In this document: positions 1-10,121 of the stretch, in pieces
Layout of the letters: each line of letters opens with the position of its first letter
Numbering within the stretch: the stretch's first letter is position 1
Notes under the pieces: generated by a model
Database searches by the model: none
What the model was told of the DNA's origin: nothing
The model's input: the letters and a program-made list of their open reading frames with translations, nothing else
Assembly (NCBI GenBank): GCA_025351675.1
Contig: JANXVK010000579.1
Span: 1-17,109, forward strand
Source of the DNA: Rhizobacter sp.
GTDB taxonomy: Bacteria; Pseudomonadota; Gammaproteobacteria; Burkholderiales; Burkholderiaceae_C
DNA length: 17,109 bases
Direction: 5' to 3'
Program-made: the position numbers and the translations under genes

Positions 1-1392
<1,392 letters not shown>

Positions 1393-1395
1393 CCC

Positions 1396-2787
<1,392 letters not shown>

Positions 2788-2831
2788 GCCAAGCGGGGCA
2801 TGGGCCGGCGATGCAACCCGCCAGCTCGAAG

Positions 2832-2854
2832 GTGCGCGCAAGGGCAGCGCGCGT
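2832..2854 (+). terminator. Possible hairpin terminator after sdaA
   Basis: 45 bp after the sdaA stop, GCGCGC (2834-2839) can pair with GCGCGC (2847-2852) around a 7-nt loop, extendable by wobble pairs. There is no run of T afterwards, so it is at best a weak or Rho-assisted terminator. The rest of 2788-2978 holds no gene I can support and no convincing sigma-70 promoter, although a promoter for the next gene is expected here. Confidence 0.25.
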
Positions 2855-2978
2855 GGCCTGACGGAAGCCAAAGGCAGAAAGTTTGCCGAGGGTGGCCGCT
2901 TTCGCCGCCAACTCCCGTTCTTAGGTACGTGCGGCGCCATGTCTGCGCGCGCCGCGCCACACCTTTCACGGAGTTGCC

Positions 2979-3587
2979 ATGACAAGTGCCAGATCGAATC
3001 CCGTCGTGTCGTCGATGCAGCCGAACGGCGGGCGATGGTGGATGGCCGCCGCGCTGGTGATGTCGGCCGGCGCCGCTGACGCAGCGGACTTCGACATCGG
3101 TCTGAGCGCGGGCCTCGACAATGGCCGGGTCGATTGCGTCGCCTCGGCGCCGTGCGACAGGCGCAGCACGCACTTCAAGGCCACTGCGGCCTACCGCTTG
3201 GCCGACCCGATCGACGTTCAGCTCACCTTCTTCGACGCCGGGAAATTCAAGGGCGGTGATACCACGCCGCTGGGTACCGAGTTCGGCGGCACCTTCAAAG
3301 TATCCGGGGTGGCGGCCAGCGCGGGCTATCGCTGGAATTTCGCGCCTTCGTTGAGTCTGCGCGCCCACGCAGGTCTTGCCAGTGTGCACACCCGCTTCGA
3401 CTACATCAACCCGGTGTGGGGCAGCGCCAGCAAAACCACGGTCCAGCCGCTGTTCGGCGCGGGAGTCGCCTACGCGATCACGCCGACGGTCCGCCTGGGG
3501 CTCGACGCCGACGTGACCCGATTCAAGGTCCACACCACGACTGGGCCTGTCCGCATGCTCGGTCTGTCCGCGCAGCTCTCCTTCTGA
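2979..3587 (+). CDS. Small outer-membrane beta-barrel protein (OmpA-like barrel / porin-family type)
   Basis: Predicted 202-residue outer-membrane barrel. A signal peptide is visible: Arg19, a hydrophobic stretch WWMAAALVMSAGA, and an Ala-x-Ala site with cleavage likely after residue 35 (ADA|ADF). The mature part alternates polar and hydrophobic residues in strands (for example FKATAAYRLADPIDVQLTFFDAGKF, GVAASAGYRWNF, VQPLFGAGVAYAITPTVRLGLDADVTRF) and ends in the barrel signature ...LSAQLSF with a terminal Phe. Two cysteines, C53 and C59, lie in the first predicted extracellular loop (DCVASAPCD), a pattern I associate with betaproteobacterial 8-stranded barrels; they could form a disulfide. 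ATG 2979 has a good Shine-Dalgarno, ACGGAG at 2968-2973, with 5-nt spacing. The stop is 14 bp before the lipoprotein gene, so the two are probably co-transcribed. Ligand or role is unknown. Confidence 0.85.
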   Translation: MTSARSNPVVSSMQPNGGRWWMAAALVMSAGAADAADFDIGLSAGLDNGRVDCVASAPCDRRSTHFKATAAYRLADPIDVQLTFFDAGKFKGGDTTPLGTEFGGTFKVSGVAASAGYRWNFAPSLSLRAHAGLASVHTRFDYINPVWGSASKTTVQPLFGAGVAYAITPTVRLGLDADVTRFKVHTTTGPVRMLGLSAQLSF

Positions 3588-3601
3588 ACCGGGCCCAACT
3601 C

Positions 3602-6184
3602 ATGAACGCCGTCCTCAGCCTTCACACCTTCGTGTCACTCCGCTGCAAAGCCGTGGCGATGCCCTTGATCTGCCTGGTGCTCGCCGCCTGCGGTGGCAGT
3701 GCCAACGCGCCACCGCCGCCCGAAACCGGGCGGGTGCCTCCGACCATCACCCAGCAACCCGCCGACCTGAGCGTGACCGCAGGCCAGGCTGCGAGCTTCA
3801 CCGTCGCTGCCACCGGCACCGCTCCTTTGAGCTACCAATGGCAGCGTGACGGCGTGAATGTCAGCGGCGCCACCGGGACCACCTACGCCCTGGAAACGAC
3901 CGTCATCGGTGACAGCGCTGCGATGTTTCGCGCCGTGGTCACCAACGAAGCCGGCACAGCCACCAGCAACGCCGCCACGCTGACCGTGGTGGCGAGTGCG
4001 CCGGTGCTGACCATCACCCAGCAGCCAGCCGACACCAGCGTCGTTGCCGGCACGCGAGCCACCTTCAGTGTGGCAGGAACGTGCAGTTCGGGCACCTTGA
4101 GCGTGCAATGGCAACGCAGTTCGGGGTCCGGCGGCGGCCTGACCTGGGCCGACATCGTCGCAGCCACGGCAACCGACTACAGCCTGGCGACGGTCATCGG
4201 CGACAGCGGTACCCAGTTCCGCGCCAACCTGGCCTGCAGCGGCCAGAGCCCGGCTGCCAGCTCTGTGGCCGTGTTGACCGTCACAGCGCCGGCCGCGATA
4301 ACACTCGGGGCCGTCACGATCACGGGTCGGCGCGCATCGGCGCCGATCGGTTTCCCGAGTGCGATCGACCGGGCGGCGGACGGCAGCTATTTGTTCTACG
4401 GCGGCTCCTACATTTGGCGCCTTGCAACCGACCTCTCGTCGATTGCCAACGTCGCAGGCAATGGCAGCTTTGGCACCATTGATGGCGTCGGCCCTTCTGC
4501 GTCGTTCAACGACGTGCGCGGCATGACCCACGATGCCGCGGGCAACCTTTGGATCACCGACAACAGCCGGATTCGCCGCGTCGCACCCGATGGAACGGTT
4601 GTCACCATTGCTGGGCCGGCATCGTTCTCTGGCCTCGCCGGAATTGCGATCGGACCGGACGGCGATCTGTACGTCTCCGACCAAAACAACAGCCGGGTGC
4701 TCCGTGTCACGACAGCCGGCGCGGTGACTACCTACGCTACAGGTCTGCTCGCACCCTTCGGCATCGCAGTGGTTGCGAACAATGATGTCTATGTGGCAGA
4801 AGCGCAGGGCAACCGCGTCAGCCGCATCGTGCGCAGCGGAAATCTCGCCGGAGCGACCCAAGTCGTCGCTGGCGACGGCACGGCAAACCTCACGAACCCG
4901 GCAGATGGACCCGGTGTCACTGCATCGTTGCCGGGGCCGACCGCGATGTTCCTGCGCGGAACGACCTTGTATGTGCGCGACAACGCCGGGCTGATGCGGA
5001 CCGTCGACATCACGACCGGCGTCGTCGGCACCTTGACGGGTTCACGCACGCTCGGGCCTGGTTTGGCAGACGGCCCGGCTGGGCAGGCGCAACTCCAGAC
5101 ACCGGCGATCACTGGCATCGCCGATGCGCCGAGCGGTGGCCTGTTGATTGCGGAGCCCGGTTTGCTTCGGACGATCGACGCTGCCGGCAAGGTGACGACA
5201 ATAGCCAACGGCTTTCAAGCACAAACGACGTTGGTTCCATCGGCACCGACTTCGACGGGAGTGCTCGAGCAGCTGCCCTTCGAGTTTCGCTTTGCCGGCG
5301 CCACGTCGATTGCAGTGGATGCGCAAGGCCGCATCGTCGTGTCGGAAGACGGCACCTCCACCGTTCGCCGCATCGACACCGCCGGCAATGTCACGCTGCT
5401 TGGCGGCTTGGCTTACAGGCCCTACACATCCACCAACGCCCTAAACGCTGTATCTGTTGACGGTGTAGGAAGCGCCGGTTTAATTGGTAACAGTGGCGCA
5501 GTCGCCATTGCGCCGAATGGCAATATCTACGTGCCGTCTTACGCTGCCGTCAAACGCATTGACGCCGCAGGAATGGTGCTGACTGTCGCGGGAAGCAACT
5601 ATGTATTTGGCCAAGGAAGCGTTGACGGCCCGCCTTCGAGCGCCCGATTCAACGGCATTTTTGGCCTCGCGGTGGCACCAACAACCAGTGGACTCTTGAA
5701 TAGCGGCGATGTCTTGGTCAGCGACAGCAACAATGCCATTCGTCGCATCGATGCAGCAACTGGGACTGTCACGACTTTCAGTGGCGTGATGCTTCAGTCC
5801 GGCTCGGCCGACGGCGCGGCCGGCGCGGCGCGCTACTCTGGCCCTCGCGGCCTCGCATTCGCACCGGACGGCACGCTGTATGTGAACGACAACGGAAATT
5901 TGCGCCGCATTGCCACCGACGGCAGTGTCGTGACGACCACGGTTACCGGCGTGGTTTCGTTCGTGATCAACCCGGCCGGTGCGCTCTATGTGCTGAAAGC
6001 GGGTGGCTTGTACGCGGTCTCGACCGGCGGCGCAGAGACCTTGCTGATGCCGGTTGGCAGCGGTGTGGTCTACGGCAGTACCGCACCGACCCTGGGCACC
6101 GGCGATGGCGCCATGGCGATGCTTGGGCCCAAGCAGATCCTTATCGTGTCGGGCCGCAGCCTGAATGTGGTCAGCTTGCCCTGA
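3602..6184 (+). CDS. Large lipoprotein with two Ig-like domains and an NHL-type beta-propeller
   Basis: Predicted 860-residue secreted lipoprotein. The N-terminus has basic residues (R14, K16), a hydrophobic stretch and a lipobox LVLAAC with the lipidated Cys at residue 30, followed by GG, which favours outer-membrane sorting. A Pro-rich linker leads to two Ig-like domains, each opening with TITQQPAD (about residues 48-130 and 137-229). From about residue 240 to the end there are roughly ten propeller-type repeats of the form GxA..GxLYVxDxxxxxIRRI...G.VTTxAG. No catalytic residues are evident. Such proteins generally bind partners or polysaccharide at the cell surface; the specific role is unknown. 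ATG 3602 is chosen because it gives a complete signal peptide. ATG 3659 would leave no basic n-region, and the frame further upstream overlaps the barrel gene. There is no clear Shine-Dalgarno. The gene lies 14 bp behind the barrel gene, so coupling is likely. Base composition drops noticeably around 5400-5780. Confidence 0.85.
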   Translation: MNAVLSLHTFVSLRCKAVAMPLICLVLAACGGSANAPPPPETGRVPPTITQQPADLSVTAGQAASFTVAATGTAPLSYQWQRDGVNVSGATGTTYALETTVIGDSAAMFRAVVTNEAGTATSNAATLTVVASAPVLTITQQPADTSVVAGTRATFSVAGTCSSGTLSVQWQRSSGSGGGLTWADIVAATATDYSLATVIGDSGTQFRANLACSGQSPAASSVAVLTVTAPAAITLGAVTITGRRASAPIGFPSAIDRAADGSYLFYGGSYIWRLATDLSSIANVAGNGSFGTIDGVGPSASFNDVRGMTHDAAGNLWITDNSRIRRVAPDGTVVTIAGPASFSGLAGIAIGPDGDLYVSDQNNSRVLRVTTAGAVTTYATGLLAPFGIAVVANNDVYVAEAQGNRVSRIVRSGNLAGATQVVAGDGTANLTNPADGPGVTASLPGPTAMFLRGTTLYVRDNAGLMRTVDITTGVVGTLTGSRTLGPGLADGPAGQAQLQTPAITGIADAPSGGLLIAEPGLLRTIDAAGKVTTIANGFQAQTTLVPSAPTSTGVLEQLPFEFRFAGATSIAVDAQGRIVVSEDGTSTVRRIDTAGNVTLLGGLAYRPYTSTNALNAVSVDGVGSAGLIGNSGAVAIAPNGNIYVPSYAAVKRIDAAGMVLTVAGSNYVFGQGSVDGPPSSARFNGIFGLAVAPTTSGLLNSGDVLVSDSNNAIRRIDAATGTVTTFSGVMLQSGSADGAAGAARYSGPRGLAFAPDGTLYVNDNGNLRRIATDGSVVTTTVTGVVSFVINPAGALYVLKAGGLYAVSTGGAETLLMPVGSGVVYGSTAPTLGTGDGAMAMLGPKQILIVSGRSLNVVSLP
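3743..4288 (+). repeat. Tandem pair of Ig-like domain coding repeats
   Basis: Two diverged copies of an Ig-like domain lie inside the lipoprotein gene, starting at 3743 and 4010. Both open with codons for TITQQPAD-SV-AG and share a central YQWQR/VQWQR core and a closing TLTVV/VLTVT strand. The second copy carries a Cys pair (GTCSSG and NLACSG) absent from the first. This is an internal protein-domain duplication, not a mobile repeat. Confidence 0.75.
4481..6160 (+). repeat. NHL-type propeller repeats within the lipoprotein
   Basis: About ten degenerate repeats of 45-70 codons. Clear copies have their cores near 4530 (GMTHDAAGNLWITD), 4635 (GIAIGPDGDLYVSD), 4755 (GIAVVANNDVYVAE), 5305 (IAVDAQGRIVVSE), 5500 (VAIAPNGNIYVPS), 5665 (GLAVAPTT with an insertion, then DVLVSD), 5850 (GLAFAPDGTLYVND) and 5955 (FVINPAGALYVLK). 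Several are preceded by a DG-(PA)-G-A-A-R-F/Y type turn. Copy number and boundaries are approximate; two stacked six- or four-bladed propellers, or one larger one, would fit. Confidence 0.65.
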
Positions 6185-6220
6185 CGCTCCGTGACCTGCC
6201 AACGAATCGGCCGCTCAGCA

Positions 6221-6248
6221 CGGCAGCACGCGCTTAAGCGCGCTGCCG
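6221..6248. terminator. Strong inverted repeat after the lipoprotein gene
   Basis: CGGCAGC (6221-6227) and GCGCTT (6230-6235) pair with AAGCGC and GCTGCCG on the right arm, giving about 13 bp with a 2-nt bulge, centred on TTAA at 6234-6237. It starts 36 bp after the lipoprotein stop. There is no T-tract on the plus-strand side, so a factor-independent terminator is uncertain, but position and strength suit transcript termination or 3'-end protection. Confidence 0.4.
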
Positions 6249-6723
6249 AGTTCCCAAGTCGCAACTTCTTCCTCGAGCACAAGCGCCGACACGCTCACCA
6301 GGCCTCGTTCCGCGCAAGCCCAGAGCGGCTCGCGCCGCGCCTCCTTGCTCGCCACAGGTCAAGCGTTGGCGTGGAGCGCCGGGGCGATGCGCGTTACGCG
6401 CTCGACCCGTTGCACACTGACCCTCGTGGTCGACCTCCCGCCCGACGAACACGGCCACCGTCACCCCTGTGCCGTCTGCGGCCACAACGTGTTGGCCAGA
6501 CAGCGCCTGCACCGCTCATCACGCTGAGCAGCGCCGGCCACGATGTTGGTCAGCGGTGGCCGTCTTCGCGTGCGTTTGACGCTACCGCCACAGCGAAACG
6601 CCGGAAAATGGTCTGCGGTGTGGGTGTTTGCAAAAGCCACAGATCGATGCGCGCGTGCGGATATCCTCGCTCGACCGCGTGTAGTCCTTGAAGGGTGCGC
6701 CTTAGAGACTGACAGCATCTCGC

Positions 6724-6737
6724 GGGCCGCGCGGCCC
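6724..6737. promoter_or_regulatory. Perfect 14-bp palindrome upstream of the kinase gene
   Basis: GGGCCGCGCGGCCC is self-complementary and lies 27 bp before the kinase ATG, just ahead of an AT-rich stretch (CTGAATTTGAATTGAGGG). It could be a dimer-binding operator or a hairpin in the 5' leader. In GC-rich DNA such palindromes also arise by chance, so function is unproven. Confidence 0.25.
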
Positions 6738-6764
6738 ACACTGAATTTGAATTGAGGGAAACCC

Positions 6765-9455
6765 ATGGACGCAGCGCGCTGGGAAATCCTGGAAGCTCTG
6801 TTCGCCGAGGCGGTGGCGCTGCCAATCGACCAGCGGACCGCTTTCTGCAAGCGCGCGTGTACCGACGATCCGGAACTGCTCGAGGAGTTGCGCTCGCTGC
6901 TCAGAGCCCACGAGACGGACGAGGGCCCGCTCGATCGGGCACCCACCCTGCCCGCGACCGGCGCAACCCTGCCGCCCGTGGCGAGCCCCGGCACACGAGT
7001 CGGCGTCTGGCGCCTGGGCGCGCTGATCCGGCGCGGCGGCGCCGGTGAGGTTTATTCCGCCACGCGCGCGGACGGTGCCTTCGAGCAGGCGGTGGCGCTC
7101 AAGCTGCTGTACCGCGAGGCCGCGCCCGACATCGAGCGCTTTCACGCCGAGCGCCAGATCTTGGCCAGCCTCGACCACCCCGGCATCGCGCGCCTGCTCG
7201 ACGGCGGCGTGGCCGACGATGGCCGCCTGTATGCGGTGGTCGAGTACGTTGAAGGCGAATCGATCACCGAACACTGCGAGCTTCGGCACGCCGACCTCGC
7301 CTACCGGATGGCGCTGTTCCTGCAGGTCTGCGATGTGGTGTCGTATGCCCACCGCAACCTGATCGTGCACCGCGATCTCAAGCCCGGCAACATCCTTGTG
7401 ACACCCGAGGGCCGGGTCAAGTTGCTCGATTTCGGGGTGGCCAAGCGGCTTGACCGGGTCGGCGCGGCGGGGGCCGACCAGACCTGCGCGCCCTACACTT
7501 CCGACTACGCTGCGCCTGAGCAACTCACCGGCCAGGTAATCACCACCGCCACCGATGTGTATGCGCTCGGCGTGTTGTTGTTCGAGCTGCTGACCGGCCA
7601 GCGACCCTGGCGCAGCGACAGCCTGCCGATTGCGCGCGTGGTGCAGTTGATCGTGCACGACGAAGCGCCGACGATGAGCGGCGCACTGGCGCGCGCCAAC
7701 GCGGCATCGGCACCTGTCGCGGTGCGCAGCTTGGCTGGCGACCTGGACGCCATCGTCGCGACCTGTCTGCGCAAGGGGGCGGCCGATCGTTATCCAACGG
7801 TCAATGCGCTCAAGGGGGACATCGAACGCCACTGGCGCAGCGAGCCGGTGACGGTGCGCGGGCGGGCACGTCGGTACGTCTTGGGCCGTGCGCTCAAGCG
7901 TAATCGCTGGGGTGTTGTGGCGGGTGGCCTGGTTTTTGTCAGCCTGGCGGCCGGGCTTGCCGGCACGGCCTGGCAAGCCCGACGCGCCGAATTCGAGCGC
8001 GATGTGGCGCGCCGCTCGGCCATGCGCGAAGAAGCGGTGCGCTACCAGCTGACCAGCCTGTTCCGCAAGTCGATTGCGCAAAAGAGCGACGCGCCCGTCA
8101 CCGCCAAGCTGATGCTCGACCGCAGTGCACAGCGCGTGCTCAAGGAATATCGCGACGACCCGCAGCTCACGGGCAAGGTGATGGTGACCCTGGCCGACTT
8201 GTACGGCGCCTTGGGTGATGTCGAGGGTGAAGTCTCGCTGATTGAAAGCTTTCTGAGCGCCGCCGGGGCGAATGCGGATCGCGAGTCCCTCGCTCTGGCG
8301 CAGCAGAAGCTGGCCCACGCGGAGCTATTGCGCGGGCACCTGCCGCGCGCCGCCGAGCTCTTGCCTCAGGCCGAAGCCTACTGGGCGACAGCCCCCGAAA
8401 AGTACCGCGAACAAAACCTCGAAGGCCTGCTCGTGCGCGGCACCTTGCAGCGCAACCAGGGCGACATGGATGGCTCGATCCGCACCTACCAGACCGCCAT
8501 CGCCGAGCGCACCGCCTTCTCCGGCGCGGTGCACCGTGAAACCGCCAACCTCTACAATTCACTGGCCATCTCGCTCACCGGGGCCAACCGCCTGCCCGAG
8601 GCGCTCGAGGCCTACCGAGTCAACCTGTCGATCTACGAAAAACTCGGCCAGGCGGAGAGCTTGGACGCGCTGGTAGTACTCGGCAATACCGGCACGCTGG
8701 CGTTTCGCATCGGTCGCTTGAGCGAGGCTGAGGGTCTGCTGAAGACGGCCTTCGAGAAGCAACGTGCACTGGCCGGCGATTCGGCCTCGGCCTCGGCCGC
8801 GATGGGGCTTTACGGTGCCACGCTCACCGCCCTGGGCCGGCTGCCCGAGGCATTGGCTGTGCTGCCCGCGGCCGTGGACATGACGACCCAGTTCGTCGGC
8901 GCAGGCAGCCCGCTGGCGATCCAGAACCGGCTGTTTCTGACCGACGCCCTCGCGCTGTCGGGTAACTTGCCCAAGGCCCGCGAGCTGGCGGCACAGAACC
9001 TGGCCATGGCCAGTGAGCGCTTTGGCCCTGCGGGCGTGTTGACACTGCGCGTGAAGCTGAGCCTGGCGCGGCTGGAACTCGAGAGCGGGCGGGCCCAGCC
9101 GGCGCAAGTGCAGTTCGAGGCCCTCGTCGAGCCTCTGCGCAAAGCCGGCCAGCCAGGCCAGCCGTTGATAGCCCACGCCCTGATCGGCAGCGGCGAGGCC
9201 CTGCTGGCGCAGGACAAGGCCGCCGAAGCCGTTGCGCCGCTGCAAGAAGCGGTGGAGTTAAGGCAAAAACTGCTCTCGCCGCAAAGCTGGGAGCTGGCGC
9301 AGGCCCGCGCACGGCTCGGCGAGGCGCTCAAGCGCAGCCAAGGCAAGGGGGCCACCGAACTCCTGAGCCAGGCCAGCAGCGACTTGGCGGCACAGTTGGG
9401 CAAGGACCACCCGCAGGTGCTGCGCGCCCGCCGCGCGCTGGCCTTGTCGCCGTAG
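6765..9455 (+). CDS. Membrane-anchored serine/threonine protein kinase with C-terminal TPR-like region
   Basis: Hanks-type kinase of 896 residues. An N-terminal helical segment (about 1-60, pattern W..LE.LF.EA..L....R..FC..AC) is usual in proteobacterial TPR-linked kinases. The kinase domain spans about 80-350: nucleotide loop RRGGAGEVY (89-97), Lys113 in VALKLL, catalytic Asp204 in HRDLKPGN, metal-binding Asp222 in DFGVAK, and an AAPEQ activation-segment end. One hydrophobic helix (about 382-403) follows, then a predicted coiled/TPR-like periplasmic region to the end (for example GRLPEALAVL, GNLPKARELA). The family phosphorylates Ser/Thr on cytoplasmic proteins. All core catalytic residues are present; the first Gly of the GxGxxG loop is Arg89, a change also seen in related kinases. 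The start is supported by Shine-Dalgarno GAGGG (6754-6758). The gene converges on an ECF sigma gene 33 bp downstream, the likely substrate. Confidence 0.92.
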   Translation: MDAARWEILEALFAEAVALPIDQRTAFCKRACTDDPELLEELRSLLRAHETDEGPLDRAPTLPATGATLPPVASPGTRVGVWRLGALIRRGGAGEVYSATRADGAFEQAVALKLLYREAAPDIERFHAERQILASLDHPGIARLLDGGVADDGRLYAVVEYVEGESITEHCELRHADLAYRMALFLQVCDVVSYAHRNLIVHRDLKPGNILVTPEGRVKLLDFGVAKRLDRVGAAGADQTCAPYTSDYAAPEQLTGQVITTATDVYALGVLLFELLTGQRPWRSDSLPIARVVQLIVHDEAPTMSGALARANAASAPVAVRSLAGDLDAIVATCLRKGAADRYPTVNALKGDIERHWRSEPVTVRGRARRYVLGRALKRNRWGVVAGGLVFVSLAAGLAGTAWQARRAEFERDVARRSAMREEAVRYQLTSLFRKSIAQKSDAPVTAKLMLDRSAQRVLKEYRDDPQLTGKVMVTLADLYGALGDVEGEVSLIESFLSAAGANADRESLALAQQKLAHAELLRGHLPRAAELLPQAEAYWATAPEKYREQNLEGLLVRGTLQRNQGDMDGSIRTYQTAIAERTAFSGAVHRETANLYNSLAISLTGANRLPEALEAYRVNLSIYEKLGQAESLDALVVLGNTGTLAFRIGRLSEAEGLLKTAFEKQRALAGDSASASAAMGLYGATLTALGRLPEALAVLPAAVDMTTQFVGAGSPLAIQNRLFLTDALALSGNLPKARELAAQNLAMASERFGPAGVLTLRVKLSLARLELESGRAQPAQVQFEALVEPLRKAGQPGQPLIAHALIGSGEALLAQDKAAEAVAPLQEAVELRQKLLSPQSWELAQARARLGEALKRSQGKGATELLSQASSDLAAQLGKDHPQVLRARRALALSP

Positions 9456-9464
9456 CTCAGACTC

Positions 9465-9489
9465 AGCGACAGCCTCAGCTGCGGTCGCT
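9465..9489. terminator. Possible bidirectional terminator between kinase and sigma genes
   Basis: AGCGAC (9465-9470) pairs with GTCGCT (9484-9489), and an inner AGC/GCT stem closes a CTCA loop. It fills the 33-bp gap between two convergent stop codons, which is the place for a shared terminator. No T-tract is present on either strand. Confidence 0.35.
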
Positions 9490-10058
9490 CAGGCCCGGCC
9501 GAGCTCGCGCCGCAGCCAGGCCCGCGCCAGTGTCCAATCGCGCCGCACGGTGCGCTCCGAGATGCCCAAGGCCTTGGCCGTGGCCACCTCGTCATAGCCA
9601 GCAAAGTAGCGGCACTCCACCACCTGCGCCAGGCGCAAGGACTGCCTGGACAACAGCTCGAGCGCGTCGTTCAGGGCCACCAGCGTCTCGTCGCTCGCGG
9701 CCGCCACGTCCAGCCCGTCCGTCAACGGCAGGTGTTCGGCGCCGCCACCGCGCTTGGCTGCGAGCTTCTCGACCGCGTGATCGATCAGCGCATGGCGCAT
9801 CGCCAGCGCCGCCGCGCGCACGAAGTGGGCATCGTCGTTCCAGCCCGAACTGCCGCGCAGCTTGAGGTAGGCCTCGTGAACCAGGGCGGTGGTCTGCAAC
9901 GTCATGCCAGCGCCGACCCGGGCCCGCTCCCGGTGGGCCACGCGTTTCAAGTCGGCATAGAAGAGCGGCAGCAACTGGTCGGCAATGGTCCTGACCTCGG
10001 TGGACAAGGACGTGCCCCAAAGGTCAGGGCGTGGCGCGGTGAGTAGTTCGTCAGGCAC
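9489..10058 (-). CDS. ECF-type RNA polymerase sigma factor (kinase-associated, ECF43-like / TIGR02999-type)
   Basis: 189-residue sigma-70-family factor that would direct RNA polymerase to a special promoter set. Region 2 covers about residues 20-95, with the family hallmark LQTTALVHEAYLKL (54-67) and HFVRAAALAMRHALIDHA. Region 4 covers about 125-185, with the helix-turn-helix YDEVATAKALGISERTVRRDW and the ending LARAWLRREL. This is the group I know as adjacent to Ser/Thr kinases. Where ordinary ECF factors have an acidic DxED-type stretch in region 2.2, this protein has Q55-T56-T57-A58, so core binding may need phosphorylation, as described for V. parahaemolyticus EcfP and PknT. The start is GTG at 10056-10058, without a clear Shine-Dalgarno; the N-terminal dozen residues are less certain. 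It is convergent with the kinase. No anti-sigma gene is seen next to it. Confidence 0.9.
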   Translation of the reverse strand: MPDELLTAPRPDLWGTSLSTEVRTIADQLLPLFYADLKRVAHRERARVGAGMTLQTTALVHEAYLKLRGSSGWNDDAHFVRAAALAMRHALIDHAVEKLAAKRGGGAEHLPLTDGLDVAAASDETLVALNDALELLSRQSLRLAQVVECRYFAGYDEVATAKALGISERTVRRDWTLARAWLRRELGRA

Positions 10059-10102
10059 GCCGCGATCTTAGCTTCGGGGTATGGGTCTCAAGCCCGCGCC
10101 CG

Positions 10103-10121
10103 GCGGACGCGGCGCGTCCGC
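10103..10121. promoter_or_regulatory. Perfect 8-bp inverted repeat upstream of the sigma gene
   Basis: GCGGACGC (10103-10110) and GCGTCCGC (10114-10121) flank GGC. The repeat lies 45 bp upstream of the sigma GTG and 17 bp before the truncated PHB-depolymerase frame. It could be an operator for the sigma gene, a leader hairpin, or a terminator left from an earlier arrangement. No T-tract is present. Confidence 0.3.

Larger units (their letters stand above)
6185..6764. other. 580-bp gap without a supportable gene
   Basis: The gap between the lipoprotein stop and the kinase start. Several short open frames occur on both strands (for example minus 6234-6512 and plus 6191-6691), but none has a recognisable family motif, a plausible Shine-Dalgarno, or consistent sequence character along its length. 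What is visible is the inverted repeat at 6221-6248, a perfect palindrome at 6724-6737, and the kinase ribosome site at 6754-6760. It may hold the kinase promoter and degraded coding remnants. I could not find a convincing sigma-70 promoter pair. Confidence 0.5.

Noticed and set aside
2919..2926. Shared CTTAG core upstream of the barrel gene (about 2920), the kinase (about 6700) and, in opposite orientation, the sigma gene (about 10068) as a possible ECF-dependent promoter element
   Set aside because: Five bases recur by chance many times in a window this size, the flanks do not match, and the third copy is inverted.
3416..3601. Upstream extension of the lipoprotein frame
   Set aside because: It overlaps the barrel gene in another frame and would put 62 extra residues before the signal peptide, destroying lipoprotein export.
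6234..6512. Minus-strand frame with a GTG start and fairly regular codons at its beginning
   Set aside because: No family resemblance, the second half turns into Arg/Gly-rich noise, and there is no Shine-Dalgarno; it may be a remnant but cannot be supported as a gene.
6628..6667. TTGCAA and TATCCT as a sigma-70 promoter for the kinase
   Set aside because: The two boxes are 28 nt apart, far beyond the usual 16-18.
6702..8318. Minus-strand 538-codon open frame opposite the kinase
   Set aside because: The opposite strand shows complete kinase motifs; this frame has no recognisable family and no ribosome site.
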